Of a stretch of 64,000 nucleotides of DNA, positions 38,883-46,971 are shown piece by piece; position 1 is the stretch's first letter; each line of letters starts with the position of its first letter. A program made the translations under genes and the position numbers. The notes beneath the pieces were generated by a model. That model did not search any database. It saw only the letters and a list, made by a program, of their open reading frames with translations, and had not been told where the DNA came from. The stretch is taken from positions 1 through 64,000 of the forward strand of contig CAYGRE010000021.1 of the NCBI GenBank assembly GCA_964352215.1, written 5' to 3'. This DNA is from CAWUKT01 sp964352215. GTDB taxonomy: Bacteria; Bacteroidota; Bacteroidia; J057; JADKCL01.

Positions 38883-38895
38883 CTTCGGAATAGTA

Positions 38896-39906
38896 ATGAA
38901 AGGCCTTCGTCATATCTCTTCAAGGACGCTCCCCTCCTTTCGTCCGCTGGTATTTCTGCTGGCCGGGATTGGATTCGGAGCTGTGGTTCTCGCCCTTCAG
39001 CAACCCAGGCTGATGGGTGATCCTGAAGTGAAGATCGCCTTGGGTGAGAAGCTGTTCTTTGATCCGGTTCTCTCCCTGGATTCCAGTATCTCCTGCGCCA
39101 GTTGTCACCAGCCTGACCACGCCTTCGCCGATACGGTTGCCCTGTCCAAGGGAGTCAATGGGCTTTTGGGAACCCGGAATACTCCCTCTGTGATGAACAT
39201 GGCTTTCCGGCCCTATTTCTTCTATGATGGACGTGCGGCCTCCCTTGAGCACCAGGTGTCCGGCCCCATTGAGAATCCAGTAGAAATGAACCTTCCTTAT
39301 GCGGAGGCTGTTGCCAGGGTCAGTTCTTCCCCTGAATACCAGCAAATGTTTCTGGATGCTTATGATGCCAAACCAGATTCCATTCTTCTGCTCTCAGCCA
39401 TCGCCGATTTTGTAAGAAGCCTCGAAAGCCAGGGCAATGCCCCACATGACCTGTGGCTCAACGATATTGACGACGATGCCTTGAATGCATCGCAATTGAG
39501 AGGTCGCGACCTCTTCCTCGAAAAAGGGAAGTGCTTCGATTGTCACTTTGGTCCCGACTTCACGGGGGATGAATTCAGAAGTATCGGTCTCTACGATGGA
39601 GAAAAGTACACCGACAAAGGCCGCTTCGACATCAGCAAAGACTCCAGTGACCTGGGGAAATTCAAGGTTCCGGGGTTGCGCAATATAGAGTTTACCGCTC
39701 CTTATATGCATGATGGTAGCTTTGAGACCCTGGAAGAAGTCATCGAATACTATGACGATCCCTATCAATTCGTGTCACAACCCATCAATATGGACACCCT
39801 GATGCTGGAACCCCTTCACCTCTCGGTTGAAGAGAAAGCCGACCTGCTTGCATTCCTGATTTCGCTCTCTGATCCCCGCATTCCCTACAGTACCGAATCC
39901 GAATAG
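38896..39906 (+). CDS. Di-haem cytochrome c peroxidase (CcpA/MauG family)
   Basis: A 336-residue exported enzyme with a hydrophobic N-terminal segment (about 16-33) as signal or anchor and two c-type haem motifs, CASCH (67-71) and CFDCH (213-217). The family reduces hydrogen peroxide in the periplasm with electrons from small cytochromes, or, as MauG, modifies other proteins. GTRNTPSVMNMAFRPYFFYD and VPGLRNIEFTAPYMHDGSF are typical. Single gene with its own candidate promoter. Confidence 0.93.
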   Translation: MKGLRHISSRTLPSFRPLVFLLAGIGFGAVVLALQQPRLMGDPEVKIALGEKLFFDPVLSLDSSISCASCHQPDHAFADTVALSKGVNGLLGTRNTPSVMNMAFRPYFFYDGRAASLEHQVSGPIENPVEMNLPYAEAVARVSSSPEYQQMFLDAYDAKPDSILLLSAIADFVRSLESQGNAPHDLWLNDIDDDALNASQLRGRDLFLEKGKCFDCHFGPDFTGDEFRSIGLYDGEKYTDKGRFDISKDSSDLGKFKVPGLRNIEFTAPYMHDGSFETLEEVIEYYDDPYQFVSQPINMDTLMLEPLHLSVEEKADLLAFLISLSDPRIPYSTESE

Positions 39907-40025
39907 GATCAGTTTGAGGTGAGATTTGCAACAAAAGGGAAAATCGTTCCGAATGGGAAAAAAGCCTTAGCTTCGTGCCATCAATAATGCCTTACGCTGA
40001 AAGAGATACCCAACTCATTAATTGA

Positions 40026-40958
40026 ATGCAAAAACCCAAAATGGCGCCGAAGAATCTGGCAGAGTGGAAACGTGGCGGCACCTACTATATTTATAAAAAC
40101 CGCCGGGTATTCTACCAAAAAGTGGAAGCTGGTGAAAGAGAGACCATTGTATTCATCCATGGCTTCCCTACTGCTTCCTGGGATTTCCATAAGATCTGGG
40201 CTCCCCTGGCCAAAGAGTACAACCTGATCGCTCCTGACCTGCTCGGCTTTGGCTACTCAGACAAGCCGAAGCGGTACCATTATTCGATCAATGACCAGAC
40301 CGATTTGATCATTGCGCTGATTCAGTCCCGTTCGCTGAGCAAAGTCAAAATCATCGCCCATGATTATGGGGCTACCATTGCCCAGGAGTTGATGGCCAGG
40401 GCCAACCATGGAAACCTCCCCTTCAGAATTGAGAAGGTTGTTTTGCTGAATGCTGGTCTGTTTCCAGATGCACATCGCCCTACCGCGGTTCAGAAGTTAT
40501 TGTTGTCACCCCTGGGAGGATTTCTTACCCGTTTCATGGGGAGCAAGCAATTGGGACGGAGTTTGAAAAAGGTATTTGGTACTGAAACCAAACCCTCGCA
40601 CCGGGAGATCAACGAGTTTTGGTCGCTAATTGAAGAGCAGGAAGGTAACCGGTTGGTTCATAAGTTGATGCATTACGTTGGGGATCGTAAGGTCCATTCA
40701 GATCGGTGGGTGGAAGCTCTCAAGACCAGAGGAATTCCCAAGTTATTTATCAATGGGCTTGCGGATCCTGTATCTGGTGCACACATGGCTGACAAGTATA
40801 CCGAAGAGGTACCACAGCCAAATGTTGTTCGCCTGGAAGGGATTGGACATTACCCTCAGTTGGAGGCACCTGAAAAAGTACTCCGGGCCATTGCCGAATT
40901 CTTCCAAACCAAAAAAGTAGTTCAAGGTTTTTCTAGTACCCGTAATATTGATTCGTAA
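40026..40958 (+). CDS. Alpha/beta hydrolase with aspartate nucleophile (MEST/epoxide hydrolase-like)
   Basis: A 310-residue alpha/beta-hydrolase fold protein. The nucleophile position is D113 (AHDYGATIAQEL) instead of serine, with HGFPTASWDF as the oxyanion region, D near 249 (GLADPVSG) and the catalytic His in GIGHYPQLEAPE. This pattern is that of haloalkane dehalogenase/epoxide hydrolase-like proteins, especially the MEST group. The substrate is unknown. The start could also be the ATG five codons later. No signal peptide. Confidence 0.85.
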   Translation: MQKPKMAPKNLAEWKRGGTYYIYKNRRVFYQKVEAGERETIVFIHGFPTASWDFHKIWAPLAKEYNLIAPDLLGFGYSDKPKRYHYSINDQTDLIIALIQSRSLSKVKIIAHDYGATIAQELMARANHGNLPFRIEKVVLLNAGLFPDAHRPTAVQKLLLSPLGGFLTRFMGSKQLGRSLKKVFGTETKPSHREINEFWSLIEEQEGNRLVHKLMHYVGDRKVHSDRWVEALKTRGIPKLFINGLADPVSGAHMADKYTEEVPQPNVVRLEGIGHYPQLEAPEKVLRAIAEFFQTKKVVQGFSSTRNIDS

Positions 40959-41031
40959 ATTTAACCGATGAACATCCTATCATTCTGAAGGTGGGCTGTT
41001 GTCCGATTTAAGACTGCTATCAGATACTACT

Positions 41032-41484
41032 ATGAAGAATATTTTTGATGCCAAGGTTACTTCTGATTTAAAGGGAAGGCTCGACGAGCTGACGGCTGAG
41101 TCACAACCCAAATGGGGAAAGATGAGTGTAGGGCAAATGCTGGCGCATGTCAATGTCACCTACGAGATGGCCTATACTGATCAGCACGCTAAACCCAATG
41201 GTTTTATGCGTTTCATGCTCAAAACCTTCCTGAAGCCCATCGTATGTGGAGAAAAGCCCTACAAGCCAAACTCACGAACCGCCCCTGCCTTCTTGCAAAC
41301 CGAGCCCAAGGTATTCGAAACTGAAAAGGAGCGACTGATAGCTTTTCTGAACAAGACGGTAGAATTGGGAGCGTCTCATTTTGAGCAGAAAGAGTCCAAT
41401 TCCTTTGGCAAACTGACCAGCAAAGAGTGGAACAATATGTTCTACAAGCACCTGGACCACCACTTCCGGCAATTTGGGGTCTAA
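41032..41484 (+). CDS. DinB-like protein of the DUF1569 type
   Basis: A 150-residue helical-bundle protein from the ATG at 41032; a TTG start upstream would add 11 residues. The segments WGKMSVGQMLAHVN, QKESNSFGKLTSKEWNNMFY and the final HLDHHFRQFG give the three metal-coordinating His positions of the DinB/YfiT superfamily. Such proteins may act as thiol-dependent metalloenzymes; the reaction is unknown. It follows the hydrolase gene by 73 bp. Confidence 0.78.
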   Translation: MKNIFDAKVTSDLKGRLDELTAESQPKWGKMSVGQMLAHVNVTYEMAYTDQHAKPNGFMRFMLKTFLKPIVCGEKPYKPNSRTAPAFLQTEPKVFETEKERLIAFLNKTVELGASHFEQKESNSFGKLTSKEWNNMFYKHLDHHFRQFGV

Positions 41485-41578
41485 ATCCTCAGACTAACAT
41501 TTTAAAGTTCATTTGGAAAAGTCCTGATTCTTCAGCTCATTGTTGGTCAGGAAAAATCACTCTAATATTCTATTCCGT

Positions 41579-44500
41579 ATGAACTTTAATCAATCACCCG
41601 TACGGTTGCGTATCCCTTTACGTCACCTGTTCCTCGTCTGGCTCACCTTTGTCGGACTACTCCCCTTCTCTCACACTCTATTTGCCGCCAATCTGAGTTC
41701 GGCTCCGCTTGGAGATCTCCCCACCGATGTACCCGGAGGCAACTTCGAAAGCCCTGCTTTGCCCAGCTCTCCTGGCTATGCGTACAACCCTGGGGGTAGC
41801 AATTGGACTTTTATCGGAGGGGCTGGTTATTCACGCAACAATTCCGGTTTTACCAGTGGCAACCCGGGAGCCCCTCAAGGTGCTCAAGTGCTCTTTTTGC
41901 AGGGAACCGGCCGGGTTACCCAATCGGTCGACTTTGTCGCGGGTTACTACACCTTTGATTTGCGGGCGGCTCAACGTGGCAATCACCAGGCCTCCAGCCA
42001 AACCTTTGAAATCAGGGTTGACGGGGCTACGGTGCAAAGCATCACGCCTGCCGGCACCTCTTACGGGACCTATGCTTCGGCTCCTGTATTGCTTACTTCC
42101 GGTGCCCATAGCGTCGAATTGCGGGGTATCAATCCGAATGGTGGTGACAATACTGCTTTTGTGGATGCATTTAGGTTTACCAGGGTCCGGTCACAATTCA
42201 TCTCTGGTTTTGAATCCCCGGTGATCACCGCTGGGAGTGGCTTCCAGTATGCCCCTTCTGGTGGCCCATGGACCTTCGGCGGTGGAGGGGGTATCTCTAA
42301 GAATGGAACCGGGTTTACTTCCGGTAATCCTTCAGCCCCCGAAGGCAGCCAGGTGCTATTTCTCCAAAATGGCGGTTCTGCATCCCACCCTGTAACGATT
42401 GCCCAGAATGGCTATTACCGCTTTACCTTCCAGGCTGCACTCCGGGGCAACAACCAGCAGGACGGCGAAGTCAAGGACATCCGCATTTCCATCAGCGGAA
42501 CCGAAGTCGGGGAATTCTCCATTCCCGATTTCAACTACAACGAGATGGTTTCTCTTCCCCTCTATTTGACTTCGGGAACCTATACTTTGACTTTACAGGG
42601 TATCAATCCGGGTCCTGGTGACAATACCGGATTTGTGGATGATTTGCGCATGGAGATGGTGCACGACTGGCAGGATGCAGCTGTCTGGGGCGGCTCCCTC
42701 CCCGGTGCCAATGATGTGGCTACCATTCCCGCTGGCAGTGCGGTTGCCCTGCATGGCACTATCACTACGAATCAGGTCACCGTCTATGGCGAACTGGCCG
42801 CGGTTCAGAACAAAGACCTCAATATTTCTGCGAAGAAGATCCTGGTCATGGGACCGGATGCCCGCCTGGACATTGGTCAGGAACTGGCACCATATCCGGG
42901 AAAGGCTACCATTACGCTTTTGGGAGCAAGTACCGACCCGACTTTTATGGGCATGGGCACCAAGTTTCTCGGGGCGATGGACCATGGCAGCATTCAGTTG
43001 CACGGAAAAGATAAAGTGAGTTGGAGCCAATTGGGTGCCAATGTCAATGCGGGGAGCAATACCATTACCCTCAAGGAAACGGTCAATTGGTCCATCGGCG
43101 ATGAGATCGTGATTGTTTCCAGCCGGAAGAGTTGGAACGAAGCTGAGAAACGCACTATTACCGGGATCAGTGGGGGAAATACCCTCACCCTGAATGCCAA
43201 TCTTGCCTATCCCCATAAGGGTGTGGTCAAGAACTATTCGGATGGGACCCGCAACTGGAGCGCCGACATCCGGGCCGAGGTGGGTATGCTGACCCATAAT
43301 ATCCTTGTTCAGGGAGATGCACAATCCGCTACCACCAAATTTGGCGGCCATATCATGATCATGGACAGTTCTGTGGGTTCTGCCAGTGGGGTGGAATTGT
43401 ACAATATGGGGCAAAAAGCCGAGTTGGGGCGTTATCCGTTTCATTGGCACATGCTGGCCGGGGTTGGCAACGGGCAATTCTTTAAGAATTCAAGTGTCCA
43501 TCAGTCCTATAACCGGGCCATTACCATCCACGGCACCGAAAGTACATTGGTAGAGAACAATTTTTTCTACGACCATATCGGCCACGGGGTCTTTCTCGAA
43601 GATGGCAGTGAGCGGTACAATGTGATTCGCAAGAATGTGGCCCTGCTGTCGAAGCGTCCGGCTCCTGGGGAAGAAGTCACCCCTTCCGACAACCAGTTCA
43701 ACCAGGTGCAAAACAGGACACCGTCCACTTATTGGATCACCAATCCGGAAAATACCTTTGAGGACAATGTCGCGGCTGGTACCGAGGGCACCGGATACTG
43801 GTTTGCATTCCCCACTGCTCCCATGGGACCTTCTCTGAATGATCCCCGGTTTGCTGGACTGCAACCCCATAAGCGGCCTCTGATTTCCTTCAAGGGTAAT
43901 TCTGCCCACAGTTGCATGAGTGGCTTTGACATCTTCGACCAACTCAATCCTGACCATTCTATCAAGACCAATTGGGGATGGGACGAAGCCAGTGACCATG
44001 TGATGGAAAACTGCCTCTGGTACGCCAATGACCTGGCCATCTACTCCGGGATCGGGGTGGGTGGACCAGTTGAAAATGTGATTTGGAGGAACAATGTCTT
44101 TCTGGAAAATACGGTGGGCAGTATGCTTGCCAGTTACAGTGAGATCGATGGATCGGTCTTCATTTCCAATTCAGGCGAGAGCCTGGTGAGCGGCACCCGT
44201 TATGCCTACCGCGTCTACGACGGGGCTGGCAAGGTGAGCAACAGCCACTTCATCGATTGGGATGCCAGCAATGCCAGCTTCCTGCTCAATACCGGCGCCG
44301 CGATCAAGCACCCCAACCATATCCTGAATGGCAACACCACCAACCATACAGGAACGGTACGTTGTGTATTGCCTGACTTCGACATCCCTCCTACTTATGC
44401 CCATGCCAACCACCCCGGTCACCCCCGCTTTTGGTCGATTGTGGTGCGCGATGTAGATGGAGGTATTTCCCAGAAAGCCAATACTTCGATCGTCTCTAAC

Positions 44501-45928
44501 CAACCGTTTCTCCTGGTCGGTGATGAATTTCAGCCTGCCAACTGGACCCGCACCTACCGTTCTGACCGGCAGTACGCCCTTTCTTTACTTACTTACGATA
44601 TCAACGTCAATTACAACCCTAATATCGTGTGTACCAGAGAGAAAGCAGGAACACCATCTGCTTCAGTTTATTATATTGATGGCTTCAAGGAGCACCACCA
44701 ACTGCCCTTTATCGTCAACGATGGCTTCATGTACACCTATACTTACGAGTCTCTGCCTTCTTCGAAGATTGTCCGCATGAATATGCGGGATGCGACCGTC
44801 GGCGATGACTATCTGGTGCGGTTCAAGGACTTCGGAAAACTGGGTGGCTTTGGGATTTCTTCTACTCAAGGTGGTCTTACTTCCCACGGTTCACTGGCGA
44901 GTTTGCAGGCCTCCGGAAGTTCTGGCTACTACCGCGTTTCCAATGGGGATCTCTATATCAAGGCGGTTGCCACTGGAGCTTCTCAGCGGTTTGACATTAC
45001 CTGGAATACCGACTTTACGGTTCCCAAGTTGGATACCGACGGGGATGAAATGGTGGACAGCATGGAAATCTCCCTGGGCCGTCATCCCTTTGATGCTGGC
45101 GACCTGGCCGCAGAGTTCAACCAGAATGGCAATTTCGAATCCTGGTCTACCCTGAACAATATCAGCGGTGGTACCGTGGTGAGTGGAGTTCTGAAAGGAA
45201 CCTCGATCAACAATGGGGATGCCATGATCATCAACTCTGCATTTAATTTCGCTGCGGCCGAGGTGCCTAAGTTGGAGGTTCGGATGAAAGCTTCCAGCAA
45301 TGGCAATGCAGAATTCTTCTTTGCTACGGATTCCCAGCCGGGGTATTCCGGGTCGCGCCGGGTGGCTGCGAGTTACAGTGGCAATGGCGCTTTCCAGACG
45401 GTGACATTTGATATGGGAGCGCATGCTTCCTGGAATGGGACCATTACCGATCTGCGGTTTGATGTGGTATCCGGGGTTGGGAAGACCTTTGAGATTGATT
45501 GGATCCTGGCGGCCGGGACTGCGAAGGCGAATATTGGTGGGGTCGGAGCAGGAAGTGAGGTTGGAGCCGTGGACGGCCTTTCAGGTGCTGAGAGTGGTTT
45601 TTCCGGAACCGGAGCGGGCTTTTCCGGAACCGGAGCGGGCTTTTCTGGAACCGAGGGTGAACCCCAGGTTCGGGTCTATCCGAATCCGGTGGGTGACCAA
45701 CTGTTTATGGAGTGGGATGAAGGATCAGTGTTTGAGCGGGTCCGTTTGCTTGACTTGCAAGGGCGGGTGCTCCGGGAAGAAAGGCCAGCGGAGGATATGA
45801 CGCAGTTGATGTGGTTGTTCTCCGAACCAACACTCGCTCAAGGAGCAGGCTCACTTGTTCCCGGTGTCTACTTCATTCAGTTCATCGGTGCTGATCAACA
45901 GGTTCAGGTGAAATTGTTGAAGCGTTAG
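41579..45928 (+). CDS. Giant CEMIP-like G8/beta-helix protein with T9SS sorting domain
   Basis: About 1449 residues from the ATG at 41579, which precedes a signal peptide (RHLFLVWLTFVGLLPF). Residues about 40-205 and 210-360 are a duplicated beta-sandwich of carbohydrate-binding appearance (NTAFVDAFRF and NTGFVDDLRM at the two ends). A G8 domain spans about 361-485 (DWQDAAVWGGSLPGANDVAT), followed by the region typical of CEMIP/TMEM2 (ADIRAEVGMLTHNILVQGD, GGHIMIMD, FHWHMLAGVG, HIGHGVFLEDG) with right-handed beta-helix rungs. A Gly/Ser-rich 21-bp-repeat linker leads to a type A sorting domain (VYPNPVGDQLF, final LLKR). Vertebrate relatives degrade hyaluronan; here a surface polysaccharide hydrolase or binder is inferred. 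Confidence 0.87.
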   Translation: MNFNQSPVRLRIPLRHLFLVWLTFVGLLPFSHTLFAANLSSAPLGDLPTDVPGGNFESPALPSSPGYAYNPGGSNWTFIGGAGYSRNNSGFTSGNPGAPQGAQVLFLQGTGRVTQSVDFVAGYYTFDLRAAQRGNHQASSQTFEIRVDGATVQSITPAGTSYGTYASAPVLLTSGAHSVELRGINPNGGDNTAFVDAFRFTRVRSQFISGFESPVITAGSGFQYAPSGGPWTFGGGGGISKNGTGFTSGNPSAPEGSQVLFLQNGGSASHPVTIAQNGYYRFTFQAALRGNNQQDGEVKDIRISISGTEVGEFSIPDFNYNEMVSLPLYLTSGTYTLTLQGINPGPGDNTGFVDDLRMEMVHDWQDAAVWGGSLPGANDVATIPAGSAVALHGTITTNQVTVYGELAAVQNKDLNISAKKILVMGPDARLDIGQELAPYPGKATITLLGASTDPTFMGMGTKFLGAMDHGSIQLHGKDKVSWSQLGANVNAGSNTITLKETVNWSIGDEIVIVSSRKSWNEAEKRTITGISGGNTLTLNANLAYPHKGVVKNYSDGTRNWSADIRAEVGMLTHNILVQGDAQSATTKFGGHIMIMDSSVGSASGVELYNMGQKAELGRYPFHWHMLAGVGNGQFFKNSSVHQSYNRAITIHGTESTLVENNFFYDHIGHGVFLEDGSERYNVIRKNVALLSKRPAPGEEVTPSDNQFNQVQNRTPSTYWITNPENTFEDNVAAGTEGTGYWFAFPTAPMGPSLNDPRFAGLQPHKRPLISFKGNSAHSCMSGFDIFDQLNPDHSIKTNWGWDEASDHVMENCLWYANDLAIYSGIGVGGPVENVIWRNNVFLENTVGSMLASYSEIDGSVFISNSGESLVSGTRYAYRVYDGAGKVSNSHFIDWDASNASFLLNTGAAIKHPNHILNGNTTNHTGTVRCVLPDFDIPPTYAHANHPGHPRFWSIVVRDVDGGISQKANTSIVSNQPFLLVGDEFQPANWTRTYRSDRQYALSLLTYDINVNYNPNIVCTREKAGTPSASVYYIDGFKEHHQLPFIVNDGFMYTYTYESLPSSKIVRMNMRDATVGDDYLVRFKDFGKLGGFGISSTQGGLTSHGSLASLQASGSSGYYRVSNGDLYIKAVATGASQRFDITWNTDFTVPKLDTDGDEMVDSMEISLGRHPFDAGDLAAEFNQNGNFESWSTLNNISGGTVVSGVLKGTSINNGDAMIINSAFNFAAAEVPKLEVRMKASSNGNAEFFFATDSQPGYSGSRRVAASYSGNGAFQTVTFDMGAHASWNGTITDLRFDVVSGVGKTFEIDWILAAGTAKANIGGVGAGSEVGAVDGLSGAESGFSGTGAGFSGTGAGFSGTEGEPQVRVYPNPVGDQLFMEWDEGSVFERVRLLDLQGRVLREERPAEDMTQLMWLFSEPTLAQGAGSLVPGVYFIQFIGADQQVQVKLLKR
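45599..45658 (+). repeat. 21-bp in-frame tandem repeat in the linker of the G8 protein
   Basis: Two perfect 21-bp copies (45599 and 45620) and a partial third encode repeated FSGTGAG just before the sorting domain. Linker length probably varies between strains. Confidence 0.95.
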
Positions 45929-45981
45929 GTTGTAGCTGTTGCTGGTGTTCAGTTTGTTGCGGAATATCCAGCTGGCTTGTG

Positions 45982-46035
45982 TACCGGGCCCAACCGGAGG
46001 AGCGCCAATGCCTCTTCTGGTTGGGCCTACTGGTA
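45982..46035. repeat. Long hairpin just after the G8 gene
   Basis: GGCCCAACCGGAGGAG (45987) pairs with CTCTTCTGGTTGGGCC (46012), with two G-U pairs, a 9-nt loop and an outer TACC/GGTA extension. It starts 53 bp after the stop and may help end or stabilise the transcript. Confidence 0.8.
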
Positions 46036-46062
46036 TTGCCAGGTCACCAACTACACCAAAAA

Positions 46063-46082
46063 GGGGGTGAGACATGACCCCC
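46063..46082. repeat. Short G/C hairpin
   Basis: GGGGGT pairs with ACCCCC around an 8-nt loop (GAGACATG). Confidence 0.5.
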
Positions 46083-46152
46083 CCGGTTGTGTGCTGAGGG
46101 CAACATGGTTGTGCAAAAAGGGGAACTGGGTTGTCTGAGGAGGGAAACCATG

Positions 46153-46244
46153 TTGAGGTCAGGAGGACAACCCGGTTGAGGTCAGGAGGACAACCCGGTT
46201 GAGGTCGGGAGGACAACCCGGTTGAGGTCGGGAGGACAAGGTGG
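46153..46244. repeat. 23-bp tandem array, four copies
   Basis: Copies start at 46153, 46176, 46199 and 46222. Copies 1-2 carry GGTCAGGAGG and copies 3-4 carry GGTCGGGAGG; the fourth diverges at its end (AAGGTGG for AACCCGG). CAACCCGGTTG lies at each copy junction. Confidence 0.95.
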
Positions 46245-46379
46245 TTCTGTTTTTACCCCAACCCGGTAGTGGTGTCCAGGCTACCCGGTTGTCTGTGAAC
46301 CCCAACCTGGTTGAGGGCCACGGACAGCTTTTTGTGTTCAGCGGACAACATGGTTCCGGTCCAGCCATAACCATCTTGT

Positions 46380-46432
46380 GCTGGCTGCATAACGGTGGTA
46401 TGTCGCTCCCATACCACTGTTATGCTGCCAGC
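46380..46432. repeat. 23-bp-stem hairpin A with TCGCTC loop
   Basis: Arms 46380-46402 and 46410-46432 pair over 23 positions with one mismatch and one G-U pair; the loop is TCGCTCC, closed by TATG/CATA. The loop and closing bases are shared with hairpin B. Confidence 0.9.
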
Positions 46433-46450
46433 TCAACTGGGTTGACCGGA

Positions 46451-46467
46451 GAACCTCAACCAGGTTC
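46451..46467. repeat. Short hairpin between A and B
   Basis: GAACCT pairs with AGGTTC around the loop CAACC. Confidence 0.55.
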
Positions 46468-46472
46468 ACCTG

Positions 46473-46517
46473 GAAATATTACTGGGTTATGTCGCTCACA
46501 TAACCCGGTAATATTTC
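46473..46517. repeat. 19-bp-stem hairpin B with TCGCTC loop
   Basis: GAAATATTACTGGGTTATG (46473) pairs with CATAACCCGGTAATATTTC (46499) with a single G-U pair; the loop is TCGCTCA. The stem differs from hairpin A but the loop and the closing TATG/CATA are the same. Confidence 0.9.
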
Positions 46518-46533
46518 TACCATTACCTTGTTG

Positions 46534-46550
46534 GGGTTGCGGAGCAACCC
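46534..46550. repeat. Hairpin with GGA loop
   Basis: GGGTTGC pairs with GCAACCC around GGA. Confidence 0.55.
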
Positions 46551-46600
46551 ACTTCCGGTTGGAGGACAAGGTGGTTGGGGTGGCCAGACAAGTCACTTAT

Positions 46601-46613
46601 GTGTCGGAGACAC
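46601..46613. repeat. Second hairpin with GGA loop
   Basis: GTGTC pairs with GACAC around GGA, the same loop as the hairpin at 46534. Confidence 0.45.
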
Positions 46614-46971
46614 GGCTGTGTGTTGGGAGGTGAACCGGGTTGGGGTTGGAAGACATGTGTGTTGTGTTGGGGGTATAAGTGGGTAATGCTCTATGGACAA
46701 CTGAAATCGGGGGTTTTAGACTAAGTAGAATCATTGTCTTCCCCCGAGGCTTACCATAATAGCTGGAACAAAAAGAACTCAATAAAGAAAAATATGCCAG
46801 AAAAACCCATTGATTATCAATCTTTTACCAGCTCAATATCCTACTAGCGTCATTTATCACAGCCTTTAATTAATGAACAACCATTTTCTAATAATTCAAT
46901 TAGAGCTTTGGAGGAAGTTGGGAAATTCGAAATCATTTCTCAGTTTATTGTTCAACTAAGCAATTAATGGT

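Larger units (their letters stand above)
45929..46971. other. Non-coding region rich in palindromes and tandem repeats
   Basis: About 1 kb without a convincing gene. From 45980 to 46640 it is packed with inverted repeats, a 23-bp tandem array and many AACC/GGTT motifs (CAACCCGGTTG, CAACATGGTT at 46101 with its exact complement AACCATGTTG at 46146). Listed below are the strongest elements. From about 46690 to 46971 the DNA turns AT-rich and leads into the MORN/SH3 lipoprotein gene; no clear promoter was recognised. Open frames across the repeats are fragmentary and repetitive, unlike real proteins. Confidence 0.85.

Noticed and set aside
46153..46244. The 23-bp array as a CRISPR
   Set aside because: The copies are head-to-tail without spacers, and no cas gene is in the window.
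46380..46517. The paired hairpins as integron attC sites
   Set aside because: No GTTRRRY/RYYYAAC core pair is seen and no integrase or cassette genes are near.
46241..46633. A 130-codon open frame across the hairpin array
   Set aside because: It reads through palindromes and repeats, has no recognised start context or domain, and its composition is set by the repeats.
46690..46715. GGACAACTGAA-like string similar to bases 57-75 in the sugar dehydrogenase gene
   Set aside because: The match is about 11 exact bases with a few more nearby; chance is a sufficient explanation.
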